Below, piece after piece: positions 16,210 through 24,281 of a stretch of 64,000 nt of DNA (position 1 is its first letter; each line of letters opens with the position of its first letter). The notes beneath the pieces are model-generated. The model ran no database searches. It was not told the origin of the DNA and was given only the letters and a program-made list of their open reading frames with translations. This DNA comes from Tepidisphaera sp. (GTDB lineage Bacteria; Planctomycetota; Phycisphaerae; Phycisphaerales; UBA1924): assembly GCA_016124375.1 (NCBI GenBank), contig WGNV01000009.1, positions 1 through 64,000 on the forward strand, read 5' to 3'. The position numbers were made by a program, and so were the translations under genes.

Positions 16210-16626
16210 CTAGGTTCGCCTGGGCCCGATGCGCAGCATGGGGCATTCGAGGGTGCCGCCGGGGTCGATCCAGACGGAGGTGGCCTGGACCTGGCCCTTG
16301 AGCTTGCCCCGGGAGCCGACAACCACGGGGCCGCCGCTGCGGACGTTGGCCTCGAGGACGCCCAGGACTTCGATGCCGTCACCGGCATGAACGTTTCTGG
16401 TAATCGTGCGGGCGCGTGGGCGGATGAAGATGCGCCCGCAGGTGTTGAGCAGGCCGGACCAGCCGGAGTCTTTGACGGTGATGTCGTCCAGGGCGATGCC
16501 CCGGTGGCACTTGGGGCAGCCGAAGGAGCGGGCGATGACGGGCGCGACGACCTGCGCCCCGCAGTGGTAGCAGGTGATGTAGTGCTGGCCTGGCTCGTCG
16601 TAATCGGAGTGTGCGGCGCGGACCAT
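16210..16626 (-). CDS. Zinc-ribbon bactofilin-like protein
   Basis: A 138-residue protein with two parts. Residues about 17-45 form a zinc ribbon with two Cys pairs, ITCYHCGAQ and FGCPKCHRG. Residues about 75-135 are bactofilin-like beta-helix repeats: NVHAGDGIEVLGVLEANV, GGPVVVGSRGKLKGQVQ and SVWIDPGGTLECPML. Bactofilins polymerise into cytoskeletal filaments; the added zinc ribbon suggests a regulatory or end-capping subunit. A canonical bactofilin lies just upstream on the same strand, separated by a 76-nt repeat element. The combination is inferred from motifs only. Confidence 0.75.
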   Translation of the reverse strand: MVRAAHSDYDEPGQHYITCYHCGAQVVAPVIARSFGCPKCHRGIALDDITVKDSGWSGLLNTCGRIFIRPRARTITRNVHAGDGIEVLGVLEANVRSGGPVVVGSRGKLKGQVQATSVWIDPGGTLECPMLRIGPRRT

Positions 16627-16648
16627 GGGTAAGGCCTACCGGAGATAT

Positions 16649-16724
16649 ACGAGCCCGAAGCGCAGGTGAGGGATTCAGCTGGATCCGCACGCGAAGGAGA
16701 CCCTCGCTGGCGCTTCGGGCTCGT
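16649..16724. repeat. 76-nt inverted-repeat element, copy 2
   Basis: Same 28-20-28 layout as the copy at 8998, with a diverged left arm (CGCAGGTGAGGGATTC). It lies between the two bactofilin genes. Confidence 0.88.
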
Positions 16725-16750
16725 GGTTCGGGCGTATTCGGGCGCGATTT

Positions 16751-17248
16751 TCAGGCTTCGGCGTTGTTCATCCAGCCCGCGGGCTTGGCGGCCACGCCGG
16801 CGGGGCTGAGCCAGTCTTCGCTGGCGGGGGCGGCGGCCAGCGAGGTGGCCTTGCCCTTGCCCGCGGGCTTGGTCTCGATGGTGGCGGCCTTGCGGGTGCC
16901 GGTGGCGGCGGCGACGGCCTCGGGCCCGACGCTGACGCGGCCGGCGAAGGTGGCGCCCTCGGCGACCATGAGAGCCGCGGCGGTTACGTCGCCCTGCACG
17001 TTGGCCTTGGAGCCCAGTTGCAGTTTCTCGCGGGCCATGATGTCGCCTTCGACGACGCCCTCGACGGTGATGGTGTCGGCTTCAAGGCTGGCGGCACAGC
17101 GGGCGGTCTGGCCCACGTGCACATCGCCCTTGCCCTTGAGGGAGCCTTCGAGCGTGCCGAGCAGCTTGAGGGGGCCGGCGATGGTGATTTCGCCCTTGAA
17201 AATGGCGTCCGGGGCGAGGATGGTCGTGTTCGCGGCGGGGTCCGGCAT
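16751..17248 (-). CDS. Bactofilin (polymer-forming cytoskeletal protein)
   Basis: A 165-residue bactofilin. After a short head (MPDPAANTTILAPDA), residues about 15-105 make the beta-helix core: IFKGEITIAGPLKLLGTLEG, VHVGQTARCAASLEADTITV, VEGDIMAREKLQLGSKANV and QGDVTAAALMVAEGATF. The Ala/Lys-rich tail is likely unstructured. Bactofilins form nucleotide-independent filaments beneath the inner membrane. The paired zinc-ribbon paralogue downstream probably coassembles. The high Ala content matches the genome's GC bias. Confidence 0.92.
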   Translation of the reverse strand: MPDPAANTTILAPDAIFKGEITIAGPLKLLGTLEGSLKGKGDVHVGQTARCAASLEADTITVEGVVEGDIMAREKLQLGSKANVQGDVTAAALMVAEGATFAGRVSVGPEAVAAATGTRKAATIETKPAGKGKATSLAAAPASEDWLSPAGVAAKPAGWMNNAEA

Positions 17249-17607
17249 CGTGCGGCTCCTGAATATGCGTCCGGAGTCCTTTCCGGGCGATGACAGGTTA
17301 TCGGCGTGGGGTGGGGAACGTCCGCAAAAAACGCCGGTGTCGGTTGGGTGGACAGGCGTTGGTACGGGGACTAGGCTCGTTGCAACTGAGACTCAGTTGC
17401 ATTTGGTGGGCTTGTGGGGCGGAAGGTGGAAGAGTTCACCTCAGAGGCGCAGAGGCACAGAGAAGAGCGGCGAAGAGAAGAAAAGATGCGCCGAGGGGGA
17501 AGAGGAAGAGGAGACCGGAAAGGAAGAGCAGACCGGAGTTGGGTGGGTTGGCGGGTTGGGGATGGGGAGGGGTGGAAGAGCCCTTGGAGAGGCGTGAGGA
17601 GGCGATG
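17249..17607. other. Repeat-bearing gap upstream of the heme-oxygenase cluster
   Basis: Contains an 8-bp-period array (17442-17465: CAGAGGCG, CAGAGGCA, CAGAGAAG, preceded by TTCACCT) continuing into purine-rich GAAGAG repeats to about 17530. Related arrays are at 28691, 31399 and 61736. Open frames across it are repeat-derived. Confidence 0.65.
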
Positions 17608-17754
17608 ATGGCGCGGGAAGAAGTAAGGCGGGTGGGATTCAGGGCTGGCCGGTGGGGCTCTCGGTTGGGGATCGCGGCATTCTGTTTTTTCTTGATCAAG
17701 GGGCTGGCATGGCTGGTGGTGCCGGCGGCGTTGGCGGCGATCGCGACCCGATGA
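17608..17754 (+). CDS. Small single-pass membrane protein
   Basis: A 48-residue protein: a basic N-terminus (MAREEVRRVGFRAGRWGSRL) followed by one hydrophobic helix (GIAAFCFFLIKGLAWLVVPA). A perfect AGGAGG at 17597-17602 lies 5 nt before ATG 17608, better spacing than for the adjacent ATG 17605. That strong Shine-Dalgarno in repeat-rich DNA is the main evidence that it is real. It ends 46 bp before the heme oxygenase gene and may be cotranscribed with it. No family is recognised. Confidence 0.55.
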   Translation: MAREEVRRVGFRAGRWGSRLGIAAFCFFLIKGLAWLVVPAALAAIATR

Positions 17755-17800
17755 GCCGCGTTCACATCTCATTCATTTGTTTGGCACAGGAAGCAAGGTC

Positions 17801-18526
17801 ATGAACCACTCACAGAACGTCCACCCGCACAAGCCCGTCGCTGTCGAAGCCACGACCCAAGACCCCAACAGCCTGTCGATGGCGTTGCGGGAACGCACCC
17901 GGCAGGCACACACGCGGGCGGAGCGGCATCCGCAGCAGGCGCGGCTGGTCAAGGGTGAGGCGACGCGGGCGCAGTATGCGGCGTGGTTGGGGCAGATGCT
18001 GCCCGTATGGCGCGAGGTGGATCGAGGATTGGTGGTGAACGCGGCCCACGATCCGCGCGTGGGCGCGATGCTCCATCCGTATCACGCCCATGCGGGGCGC
18101 ATTGAGGCGGACTTGGCGTACCTGGGCGAGAGCGCGCAGGGACACGAGATGACTCCGGCAACGCGCCGGATGTGCGAGCTGGTGGCGAGCGAGGCGAACG
18201 CGGCGGAGCCGGGAATCGTGGGGATCTGGTATGTGCTGGAGGGCTCGGCCAACGGTGGCAAGTACATCGCCAGGGCGATTTCGAAGTCGATGCACATCCC
18301 CGGGCCCGAGGGGCTGATGAGCCTGGACCCGCACGGCGAGGCGCAGCGCGAGCGCTGGGAGCGCTGGCGCCGCGAGCTGGACTCGCAGGGCTGGAGCGAG
18401 GCGGAGCGGGCGAAGATCATCGAGGCGGCGAACGCGACGTTTGACGGGATTTATGAGTTGCTGGAGGATTTGGATCGGTCGACGGGGGATGGGGCGGCAA
18501 CGGGTGGAGCGATGCGGGCGAGGTGA
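17801..18526 (+). CDS. Biliverdin-producing heme oxygenase
   Basis: A 241-residue soluble enzyme that would open heme to biliverdin, CO and Fe(II). The proximal-helix region is LRERTRQAHTRAERHPQQAR, containing the candidate axial His, followed by GEATRAQYAAWLGQMLPVWR. The distal-helix Gly motif is GIWYVLEGSANGGKYIARAI, matching 'YV.eGs.lGG' of heme oxygenases. Length is slightly above the usual 200-230. The start at 17801 has AAGG 5-8 nt upstream. Next is a CpcT/CpeT-family gene (59 bp gap), so a bilin link is likely rather than simple iron recovery. A role in iron acquisition remains possible. Confidence 0.85.
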   Translation: MNHSQNVHPHKPVAVEATTQDPNSLSMALRERTRQAHTRAERHPQQARLVKGEATRAQYAAWLGQMLPVWREVDRGLVVNAAHDPRVGAMLHPYHAHAGRIEADLAYLGESAQGHEMTPATRRMCELVASEANAAEPGIVGIWYVLEGSANGGKYIARAISKSMHIPGPEGLMSLDPHGEAQRERWERWRRELDSQGWSEAERAKIIEAANATFDGIYELLEDLDRSTGDGAATGGAMRAR

Positions 18527-18585
18527 TGAGGTGGCGCGAAGGGCGCGGGATACGCTTGGGACGCTTTGTAACAAAGGAGTTTCCC

Positions 18586-19326
18586 ATGCGCGTGGCGAAT
18601 GTGGTGTTGGCGGGGTGTGTGATGGCGGGGGCGGCGGGTCTGGCGATGGCGCAAGGCACGGCGCCGGCGGGCGAAGCGAAGAAGGCGGCGGCGCCGGCGG
18701 TGACCGAGGCCGTGACGCCCGGCGAACATCTGGATGAGTTGCTGAGCGTGATGGAGGGGAGTTTCAGCAGCGAGAAGCAGAGCAAGGCCGACCCCGAGTA
18801 CTTCGAGATTCATCTGCACATGACGCGGATCTGGAAGGATCGCAAGGATGGGGCGTGGCTGTATGTGGAGCAGGCGGCAGCCGCGGCGCTGGAGAAGCCT
18901 TATCGGCAGCGGATTTATCACGTCGTGGTGTTGCCCGACGGGGGCTATCAGAGCGATGTGTACACGTTGCCGGGCGACCCGCTGAAGGTGACCGGGGCGT
19001 GGAAGGACGCGAGCAAGCTGGGGGACTTGAAGCCCGAGGACCTGAAGAAGAAGGACGGGTGCGGGGTGGTGCTGCATCGGACGGCCAAGGGCGTGTTTGA
19101 TGGCGGGACCGAGGGGAATGGGTGCGCGAGCGACCTGCGCGGGGCGGCCTACGCCACCAGCAAAGTGCACGCGGAGGCGAGCGGCCTGCGCACGTGGGAT
19201 CAGGGGTTTGACAAGGATGGGAAGCAGGTGTGGGGGGCGGTGAAGGGGCCTTATCAGTTTGATCGGGTGGCGGATGATGCGAAGGCGTCGCCCGAGGCGA
19301 AGATGCCGCATGCGGATGGGAAGTGA
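18586..19326 (+). CDS. CpcT/CpeT-family chromophore lyase-like protein, exported
   Basis: A 246-residue protein. AAAGGAG at 18573-18579 fixes the start. The N-terminus MRVANVVLAGCVMAGAAG is an export signal; LAGC could also act as a lipobox at Cys11. The CpcT/CpeT core (DUF1001) is clear: MEGSFSSEKQSKADPEYFEI, HLHMTRIWKD, WLYVEQAAAAALEKPYRQRI, KKKDGCGVVLHR, GNGCASDLRGAAYATS, and RTWDQGFD followed by QVWGAVKGPYQF. In cyanobacteria this family attaches phycobilins to Cys of phycobiliproteins. No phycobiliprotein is visible here. Pairing with a heme oxygenase suggests bilin binding, but export versus cytosolic bilin synthesis needs reconciling. Confidence 0.85.
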   Translation: MRVANVVLAGCVMAGAAGLAMAQGTAPAGEAKKAAAPAVTEAVTPGEHLDELLSVMEGSFSSEKQSKADPEYFEIHLHMTRIWKDRKDGAWLYVEQAAAAALEKPYRQRIYHVVVLPDGGYQSDVYTLPGDPLKVTGAWKDASKLGDLKPEDLKKKDGCGVVLHRTAKGVFDGGTEGNGCASDLRGAAYATSKVHAEASGLRTWDQGFDKDGKQVWGAVKGPYQFDRVADDAKASPEAKMPHADGK

Positions 19327-19349
19327 GCGGGAGGGAAGGGAAGGAATGA

Positions 19350-19379
19350 AAAGAGCCCCGGCGTTGGCCGGGGCTCTTT
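19350..19379. terminator. Intrinsic terminator after the CpcT/CpeT gene
   Basis: Perfect 13-bp stem AAAGAGCCCCGGC with a GTTG loop, then TTT-G-GGTTTTT. The A-rich left flank makes it potentially bidirectional for the convergent FKBP gene. Confidence 0.85.
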
Positions 19380-19423
19380 GGGTTTTTGGAGGGGAGGAAG
19401 GCAGGGGAAGAAGGTGGGGTAAG

Positions 19424-19542
19424 ACACAGGCCAGAGGCCTGTGCCACGAGATGTGGTAGAGCGGAAGAGCACCGCTCTGGAGAGCGGTGCCACCAAGGCA
19501 GAAGAAGAGGAAGCAGAAGACGCCCCTCTCGGAGAGAGGGGC
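19424..19542. repeat. Cluster of three dispersed palindromes
   Basis: ACACAGGCC...GGCCTGTGCC (19424-19445), GCACCGCTCTGGAGAGCGGTGC split at its centre (19469-19490), and GCCCCTCTC-GGA-GAGAGGGGC (19522-19542). Each belongs to a different family found elsewhere in the window. Confidence 0.8.
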
Positions 19543-19564
19543 CACCCGGGAAGGGGCCACCCGG

Positions 19565-20083
19565 TTACTTCACGTCGAAGAGTTCGATGTCGAAGATGAG
19601 GGTGGCCTTGGGGGGGATGACGGGGGGGCGGCCGGCCTCGCCGTAGGCGAGCTGGTAGGGGATGGTGAGCTTGCGCTTGCCGCCGACTTTCATGCCGGGG
19701 ATGCCTTCCTGCCAGCCCTTGATGAGGTTGTTGAGGGGGAAGGTGGCTTTTTCGTTGCGCTTGTAGGAGGAGTCGAACTCGGTGCCGTCGGTGAGGGTGC
19801 CGCGGTAGTGGATGGTGACGGTGGCGCCTTTGGGGCACTCTTTGCCGGTGCCGACGACGAGGTCTTCGATGACGAGGCCGTCGGCGGTGGTGACGGGGGC
19901 GGGCTTGGACACTTCGGGCTCCTTGGTGGGGGTGGGGGTGGTTTCGGCGGGTTTGGGGGCTTCGGCGGGCTTGGTTTCGGCGGGCTTGGCGTTGGCCACG
20001 GGCTTGGCCTGCTCGCAGGCGGCAAGGCCGGCCACGCCGGCGAGGGTGAGGGCGAGGAGGATGGTGGTGACGGGGCGGGGCAT
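19565..20083 (-). CDS. FKBP-type peptidyl-prolyl isomerase lipoprotein
   Basis: A 172-residue envelope protein. The signal peptide ends at lipobox GLAAC (Cys23). It is followed by an approximately 40-residue Pro/Ala/Lys/Glu linker of [14 protein letters not shown] type. The FKBP domain spans about 68-172: [56 protein letters not shown] and [15 protein letters not shown]. Most active-site positions of the single-domain FkpA class are kept. It would catalyse proline isomerisation on exported proteins. A divergent promoter region of about 90 bp separates it from pdxA. Confidence 0.93.
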   Translation of the reverse strand: MPRPVTTILLALTLAGVAGLAACEQAKPVANAKPAETKPAEAPKPAETTPTPTKEPEVSKPAPVTTADGLVIEDLVVGTGKECPKGATVTIHYRGTLTDGTEFDSSYKRNEKATFPLNNLIKGWQEGIPGMKVGGKRKLTIPYQLAYGEAGRPPVIPPKATLIFDIELFDVK

Positions 20084-20173
20084 GTGAGGGTCCTTTGAGA
20101 GGTTAATGGATGAGGGGGTGATGGTAGACGGGCGGGGTGGGTTGGGGTGTTGGTGGGGTTCTTACAGTGGGGG

Positions 20174-21193
20174 ATGATGAAGCCGCGGATTGCGATTTCG
20201 ATGGGGGATCCCAATGGGATTGGGGCGGAGGTGATCGTGAAGGCGCTGGGGGATGCGGCGCGGCGCGGCCGGGCGGCGTGGGTGGTGGTGGGCTCGATGG
20301 CGTGCCTGGAGCGGGCGGCGGGGGTGAGACTCGATTGGCGGCGGGTGGGGGGAGCGGGAGAAGGGAACCCGCCGCGGGTGGGTGAGGTGGTGGTGGTGGA
20401 TGATGGGCGGGGCGGATGGGGGGCGGGAGAGAATGCCGCGGCTGGGGAGGCGTCGTTCGCGTGGGTGCAGGGGGCAATTGATCTGGCAAGGCGCGGCGCG
20501 GGCGACGCGTGGCGCGTGGACGGCGTCGTCACCGGGCCGATCAGCAAGAAGGCGTGGGAGCTGGCCGGGCACGGGCAGTATCCGGGGCACACGGAGTTGT
20601 TCGCGGAGCGGTTCGGTGTGCGCGAATACGCGATGATGTTCGTGAGCCCGGTGATGAATGTGATCTTGGCGACGGTGCATGTGCCGCTGGCGCGGGTGGC
20701 GGACGAGTTGAGCGAAGAGCGCGTGCTGCGGGCGATCGTGCTGGGGGCCAAGGCGCTGGAGGCTCGCGGCGTGGTGGGTCCACGCGTGGCGGTGTGCGGG
20801 CTCAACCCGCATGCGGGCGAGGGCGGGCTGCTGGGGAGTGAGGACTCGCGGCTGATCGCGCCGGCGATCGAAGCGGCGCGGACGGCGGGGGTGGACGCCA
20901 GCGGGCCTTACCCGGCGGACACGGTGTTCTTACAGGCGATGGATGGGGTGCGGCGCGGGCGGCGGTTTGACCTGGTGGTCGCGATGTATCACGACCAGGG
21001 GTTGGGGCCGTTCAAGTTGGTCGCGCGCGACAGCGGCGTGAACGTGACGGTGGGGCTGCCCACGGTGCGGACGAGCCCGGATCACGGGACGGCGTTTGAC
21101 ATCGCGGGGAAGAACGTGGCGGATGCGGGGAGCATGGGGGCGGCGATGGACTTGGCGGTGGAGATGGCAAAGGGAAGAGACGAAGTGCGGTAG
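20174..21193 (+). CDS. pdxA: 4-hydroxythreonine-4-phosphate dehydrogenase (PdxA)
   Basis: A 339-residue enzyme of the DXP-dependent vitamin B6 pathway; NAD-dependent oxidation of 4-phospho-hydroxythreonine. Motifs: SMGDPNGIGAEV at the N-terminus, VVTGPISKKAWELAGHGQYP then GHTE (metal and substrate His), CGLNPHAGEGG, and VVAMYHDQGLGPFK with another metal His. SerC, encoded at 44538, supplies the previous step. ATG 20174 or 20177 are both possible. The last five or so codons (GRDEVR) come from an octamer repeat array, so the array supplied the present stop codon. Confidence 0.95.
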   Translation: MMKPRIAISMGDPNGIGAEVIVKALGDAARRGRAAWVVVGSMACLERAAGVRLDWRRVGGAGEGNPPRVGEVVVVDDGRGGWGAGENAAAGEASFAWVQGAIDLARRGAGDAWRVDGVVTGPISKKAWELAGHGQYPGHTELFAERFGVREYAMMFVSPVMNVILATVHVPLARVADELSEERVLRAIVLGAKALEARGVVGPRVAVCGLNPHAGEGGLLGSEDSRLIAPAIEAARTAGVDASGPYPADTVFLQAMDGVRRGRRFDLVVAMYHDQGLGPFKLVARDSGVNVTVGLPTVRTSPDHGTAFDIAGKNVADAGSMGAAMDLAVEMAKGRDEVR

Positions 21194-21214
21194 AGACGGA
21201 GAGACGAAGTTCGG
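21175..21214. repeat. Octamer tandem array (5 x 8 bp) at the pdxA stop
   Basis: AAGAGACG, AAGTGCGG, TAGAGACG, GAGAGACG, AAGTTCGG. The pdxA stop codon TAG (21191-21193) is the first three bases of the third unit. Confidence 0.85.
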
Positions 21215-21267
21215 AAGAGGACGTAGAAGAAGGCATCGGGGCAGGAGGCATCGAGGCATCGAGGGAT

Positions 21268-21289
21268 GCACCGCTCTGGAGAGCGGTGC
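21268..21289. repeat. Dispersed palindrome GCACCGCTCT family
   Basis: GCACCGCTCT-GG-AGAGCGGTGC, the same sequence as at 19469 and 37911. Confidence 0.8.
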
Positions 21290-21314
21290 CACCAAAGGCA
21301 GCAAGAAAAAGAAA

Positions 21315-21340
21315 AAAGCCCCTCGATGGAGAGGGGCTTT
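21315..21340. terminator. Bidirectional terminator between pdxA and the DHS-like gene
   Basis: AAAGCCCCTC/GAGGGGCTTT stem with 6-nt loop. The long A-run on its left gives a strong U-tract for the reverse-strand gene. Confidence 0.8.
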
Positions 21341-21390
21341 GTGAGGGATCCGCGGACGGGCGGGACGCCTGTCCCCGTGCAGCCGCCGGA

Positions 21391-22521
21391 TTAGCGCATC
21401 GCGGTTTTCTTGGTGGGCTTGAAGGTGGGGACGCCGTCGCCTTTTTCGAACATGTCGGCGAACTTGAAGCCCTTGCGGCCCCGCCACTGGGCGCGGTGGT
21501 AGGCGTCGCTGGCGAGGATGGGGAAGAGGGCGGAGAGTTCGCCGAAGACCATTTGTTCGTGGACGACGTCGACCTTGCCCCAGGAGCAGGCTTCGCGGAG
21601 CGTGGAGCCAGAGAGGGCGCCGTCGCGCGAGTCGGCCACGGTCATCTGGATGGCGTACTTGTGCATGCCGATATCGCCACGGGCCTTGCCGCCCTTGCGT
21701 TCGTTGAGTAGTTCGGCGGCGACGACGATGTCCTGGGCGAAGTTCTTGGGAACGCCGCCCCCGAGCATGAGCAGGCCGGTGTCCTTGCAGTTGAGCTTGA
21801 TGTCGGTCAGTTCGCGGAAGTCCTTGCCGCTGTCGAAGGCGACCTGGCCGCGACCTTCTTCGATGGCTTCGGTCTGCTGGAGGACGATGCCGAAGCCGGC
21901 GGAGCAGTCGCTGAAGGCGGGGACGAAGATGGGGACGCGCTTGAGGTAGGCGGTCTTGACGAGGCTCTGGTTCTTGGCGAACTTGGGGGTGTTGGCGAGG
22001 TAGGCGCCCATGGCCTCGACAAACTCGCGACTGCTGTAGGCGCCGGGGGCGAAGGCGTTGAAGATCTCGTGGGTGGCGGCGTCGCAGGCGCGGAGATCAT
22101 CCTCGTCGATGTAGGTGTCGTAGATGCGGTCGATCATCATGTTGCGCAGGGTCATGTCGTCCACGGGAGGGGCCTCGGGGCTGCCGGGGGCGATGTAGTG
22201 CTTGAAGCCCAGGCCCTCGAAGAAGTCTTGATCAACGATGTTGGCGCCGGTGCTCACGATGGCGTCGATCATGTTGTTTTCGAGCAGCGTGATGATGGCC
22301 TTCTTGAGTCCGGCGGAGATGAGCGAGCCGGCGAGGGTCAGGATCACCGCGCAGTCCTTGTCCTTGAGCATCATCGAGTAGATGTCGGCGGCGTTGGCCA
22401 GCGTGCGGGCGCTGTAGGCCATCTGCTTGTAGCTCTTCACGACCGGGCGGGCGTCAAAGGCGGTGATGTCGATGTGGGTGATGGGGCGGGAGAGGAGTTC
22501 TTTCTTGGTCCAGGTGCTCAT
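21391..22521 (-). CDS. Deoxyhypusine synthase-family protein
   Basis: A 376-residue protein clearly homologous to deoxyhypusine synthase. Seen: LAGSLISAGLKKAIITLLEN, DAIVSTGANIVDQDFFEGLG, PAFSDCSAGFGI, LMLGGGVPKNFAQD, SGSTLREACSWGKVDV and FPILASDAYH. Lys316 in EACSWGKV aligns with the Lys that forms the enzyme intermediate in human DHS, so it is probably active. Bacteria lack eIF5A; bacterial members studied make homospermidine or use agmatine-type substrates, so polyamine metabolism is the likely role. The start has GGAG upstream on the reverse strand. The open frame continues upstream without stops, but that region has no DHS homology. Confidence 0.9.
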   Translation of the reverse strand: MSTWTKKELLSRPITHIDITAFDARPVVKSYKQMAYSARTLANAADIYSMMLKDKDCAVILTLAGSLISAGLKKAIITLLENNMIDAIVSTGANIVDQDFFEGLGFKHYIAPGSPEAPPVDDMTLRNMMIDRIYDTYIDEDDLRACDAATHEIFNAFAPGAYSSREFVEAMGAYLANTPKFAKNQSLVKTAYLKRVPIFVPAFSDCSAGFGIVLQQTEAIEEGRGQVAFDSGKDFRELTDIKLNCKDTGLLMLGGGVPKNFAQDIVVAAELLNERKGGKARGDIGMHKYAIQMTVADSRDGALSGSTLREACSWGKVDVVHEQMVFGELSALFPILASDAYHRAQWRGRKGFKFADMFEKGDGVPTFKPTKKTAMR

Positions 22522-22787
22522 GGGTGCTCCAGTGGGGCGAGGTCGAACGCGGCGCGGACGCCCACGCGCTCGAACGCGTGGGTTTCCTGGTTTGGATTCG
22601 ACGAACCCCGTGCAGACGCGGCCAACCCCCCTGGCCAAGGCGTGTGCGTGTGGTCGCGGGGGTGACGCGACGGGAAATGATAGTGCGGGCGAGGGGGAGA
22701 TGTGCGGCCGTGAGTGGGAAAAACTGAGAATCGAAGGAGGGGAAGGACACAGGCGGGACGCCTGTGCCACGAGGCTGGGAAGGCGGG
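22522..22787. other. Gap upstream of the DHS-like gene
   Basis: Holds a hairpin CCCACGCG-N6-CGCGTGGG (22561-22582) in the leader of the DHS-like gene and a GGCACAGGC-family palindrome at 22747-22768. No gene is supported. Confidence 0.5.
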
Positions 22788-24281
22788 CTAGGCGAGGCCG
22801 TTGGCGATTTCGGCTTCGGCTTCTTCGCGGCTGAGGGGGCGGGAGAGGATGGATTGGAGCCGCGCGAGGGCGAGCGCGCCGGGGCGGGAATAGGCGCGAA
22901 GGCGGCGGTCGGTGAGGTCGATGTAGCAGCCATGGATGTAGAGGCCTTGGGCACGGTCGCCATCGAGGAGCATGAGGTCGAGATTGACGAGTGAGTTGTC
23001 GTGGTGGGTTTCGATGTCGGCGGCCCAGCAGGTGCTGCGGAGGTCGAGCATGGTGCTGTGGTTTGGGCCCGTGATGCGGGGCGCGAGGATGTGCTTGGAG
23101 GCGTGGGCGCCGGCGAGGGGCCAGAGTTCGATGATGATGCCGGGAGTGCCGCTGGTGAGGCGGACTTCGGGGTGGTTGGGCGTGGCAGGGCCCCGGAGGA
23201 GGACGACGCGGAGCGTGTCCATGTGCTGGTAGGCGTGGTAGACGTTGAGGCAGCGGTGTAGCCAGGCGAGGGGGAAATCTTTGGGAGAGCCGGTGAGGCG
23301 GGCGGTGCGGGCGGGGAGGTTCAAGAGAAGCGGGAGGAAGGAGCCGCCGTCGGGGTAGTGGCGGAGTTCGAGGGGCAGGGCGGCTGGGTCGGGGCCGTTG
23401 GGCACGCCGTCCCACATGGTGCCAGAGAGATCGAGGAGCGTTTCGCCCGTGAGGCGATCGGTGATGCAGGCAGCATCGGCCCACTGGTTGGGGCCGACTT
23501 CGGAGGCAGCGGAGGAGATGGAGAATCGCGGGGCGGGGGCCGCGGCGGAGATGCCGAGGGAGGCGTGGAGCGCGGGAAGATCGCGTGAGCGATCGAACTG
23601 GATGGTGGCGTCGCGGAAGCGGAACAGGGGGATGGCGTCGGCGGCGCCGTCGACGAGCACGCGGAGAGTGGCGGCGCTCACGATGCCTGAGAAGCGGGCC
23701 TCGGGGTGCTGGGCGTGGGCGATGGTGAAGGTGAACTCGTCCGGCGCGGCGGGCGCGAGCGTGGTGTTCCACATCGTGCCCGCGGTGAACTGGTGGTCGC
23801 GGGCGGGGGATTTTTCGACGAGAGTGCAGCGGCGGATACACGTGTCGCCCATGTCGTAGTCGTCGGAGGTGATGGTGAAGCGGTCGGGAGCGGGAGGCGC
23901 GGGCGGGGTGGGTGGTGAGGCGGCGGGCGGGGGCGAGGGGGTGAAGTGATTGGCGAGGTCGATGAGAGCGGCGCGGAGGGCGTGGCCGCTGACGGCGCCG
24001 GAGAAATCGGTGAGGCTGGCGCTGCCGGGGGGCCAGACGAGGAGGCGTTGTTCGCGGGCGGCGGCGAGGGGGTGGTGGAGGAAGAGTTCGAAGCCGGAGT
24101 CGGTGGTTGCGCGGCAGTCGTGGCAATCCCAGTCGGTGTTGCGGAGGTCGAGGGCGAGACGGCCATCGGTGGATTGGATGACGGGCTCGAAGACGCGCCA
24201 GCCTTGGGGCGAGGTGCGGGGGAGGAGGGTGGTGAACCACTCGCCGTCGTCGCTGATGATGGTTTTGGGCGCGTCGGGCAT
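22788..24281 (-). CDS. Unrecognised protein with four internal repeats
   Basis: A 497-residue soluble protein with no signal peptide. Four diverged copies of an approximately 100-residue unit can be aligned by eye around a shared motif: LALDLRNTDWDCHD (residues about 42-55), FTAGTMWNTTLAP, LLDLSGTMWDGVP and MLDLRSTCWAADI. Each is preceded by a strand pair such as RFTITSDDYDMGDT or RFSISSAASEVGPN. A Pro/Ser linker (about 115-130) separates the first two units. Tandem immunoglobulin-like or scaffold repeats would look like this, but no known family is recognised. Composition matches neighbours. The divergent neighbour is a cysteine-synthase-like gene. Confidence 0.75.
   Translation of the reverse strand: MPDAPKTIISDDGEWFTTLLPRTSPQGWRVFEPVIQSTDGRLALDLRNTDWDCHDCRATTDSGFELFLHHPLAAAREQRLLVWPPGSASLTDFSGAVSGHALRAALIDLANHFTPSPPPAASPPTPPAPPAPDRFTITSDDYDMGDTCIRRCTLVEKSPARDHQFTAGTMWNTTLAPAAPDEFTFTIAHAQHPEARFSGIVSAATLRVLVDGAADAIPLFRFRDATIQFDRSRDLPALHASLGISAAAPAPRFSISSAASEVGPNQWADAACITDRLTGETLLDLSGTMWDGVPNGPDPAALPLELRHYPDGGSFLPLLLNLPARTARLTGSPKDFPLAWLHRCLNVYHAYQHMDTLRVVLLRGPATPNHPEVRLTSGTPGIIIELWPLAGAHASKHILAPRITGPNHSTMLDLRSTCWAADIETHHDNSLVNLDLMLLDGDRAQGLYIHGCYIDLTDRRLRAYSRPGALALARLQSILSRPLSREEAEAEIANGLA

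Noticed and set aside
21391..24240. A 949-codon continuous frame containing the DHS-like protein
   Set aside because: The extra N-terminal part has no homology and overlaps the four-repeat gene in another frame; the DHS start at 22521 has a ribosome-binding site.
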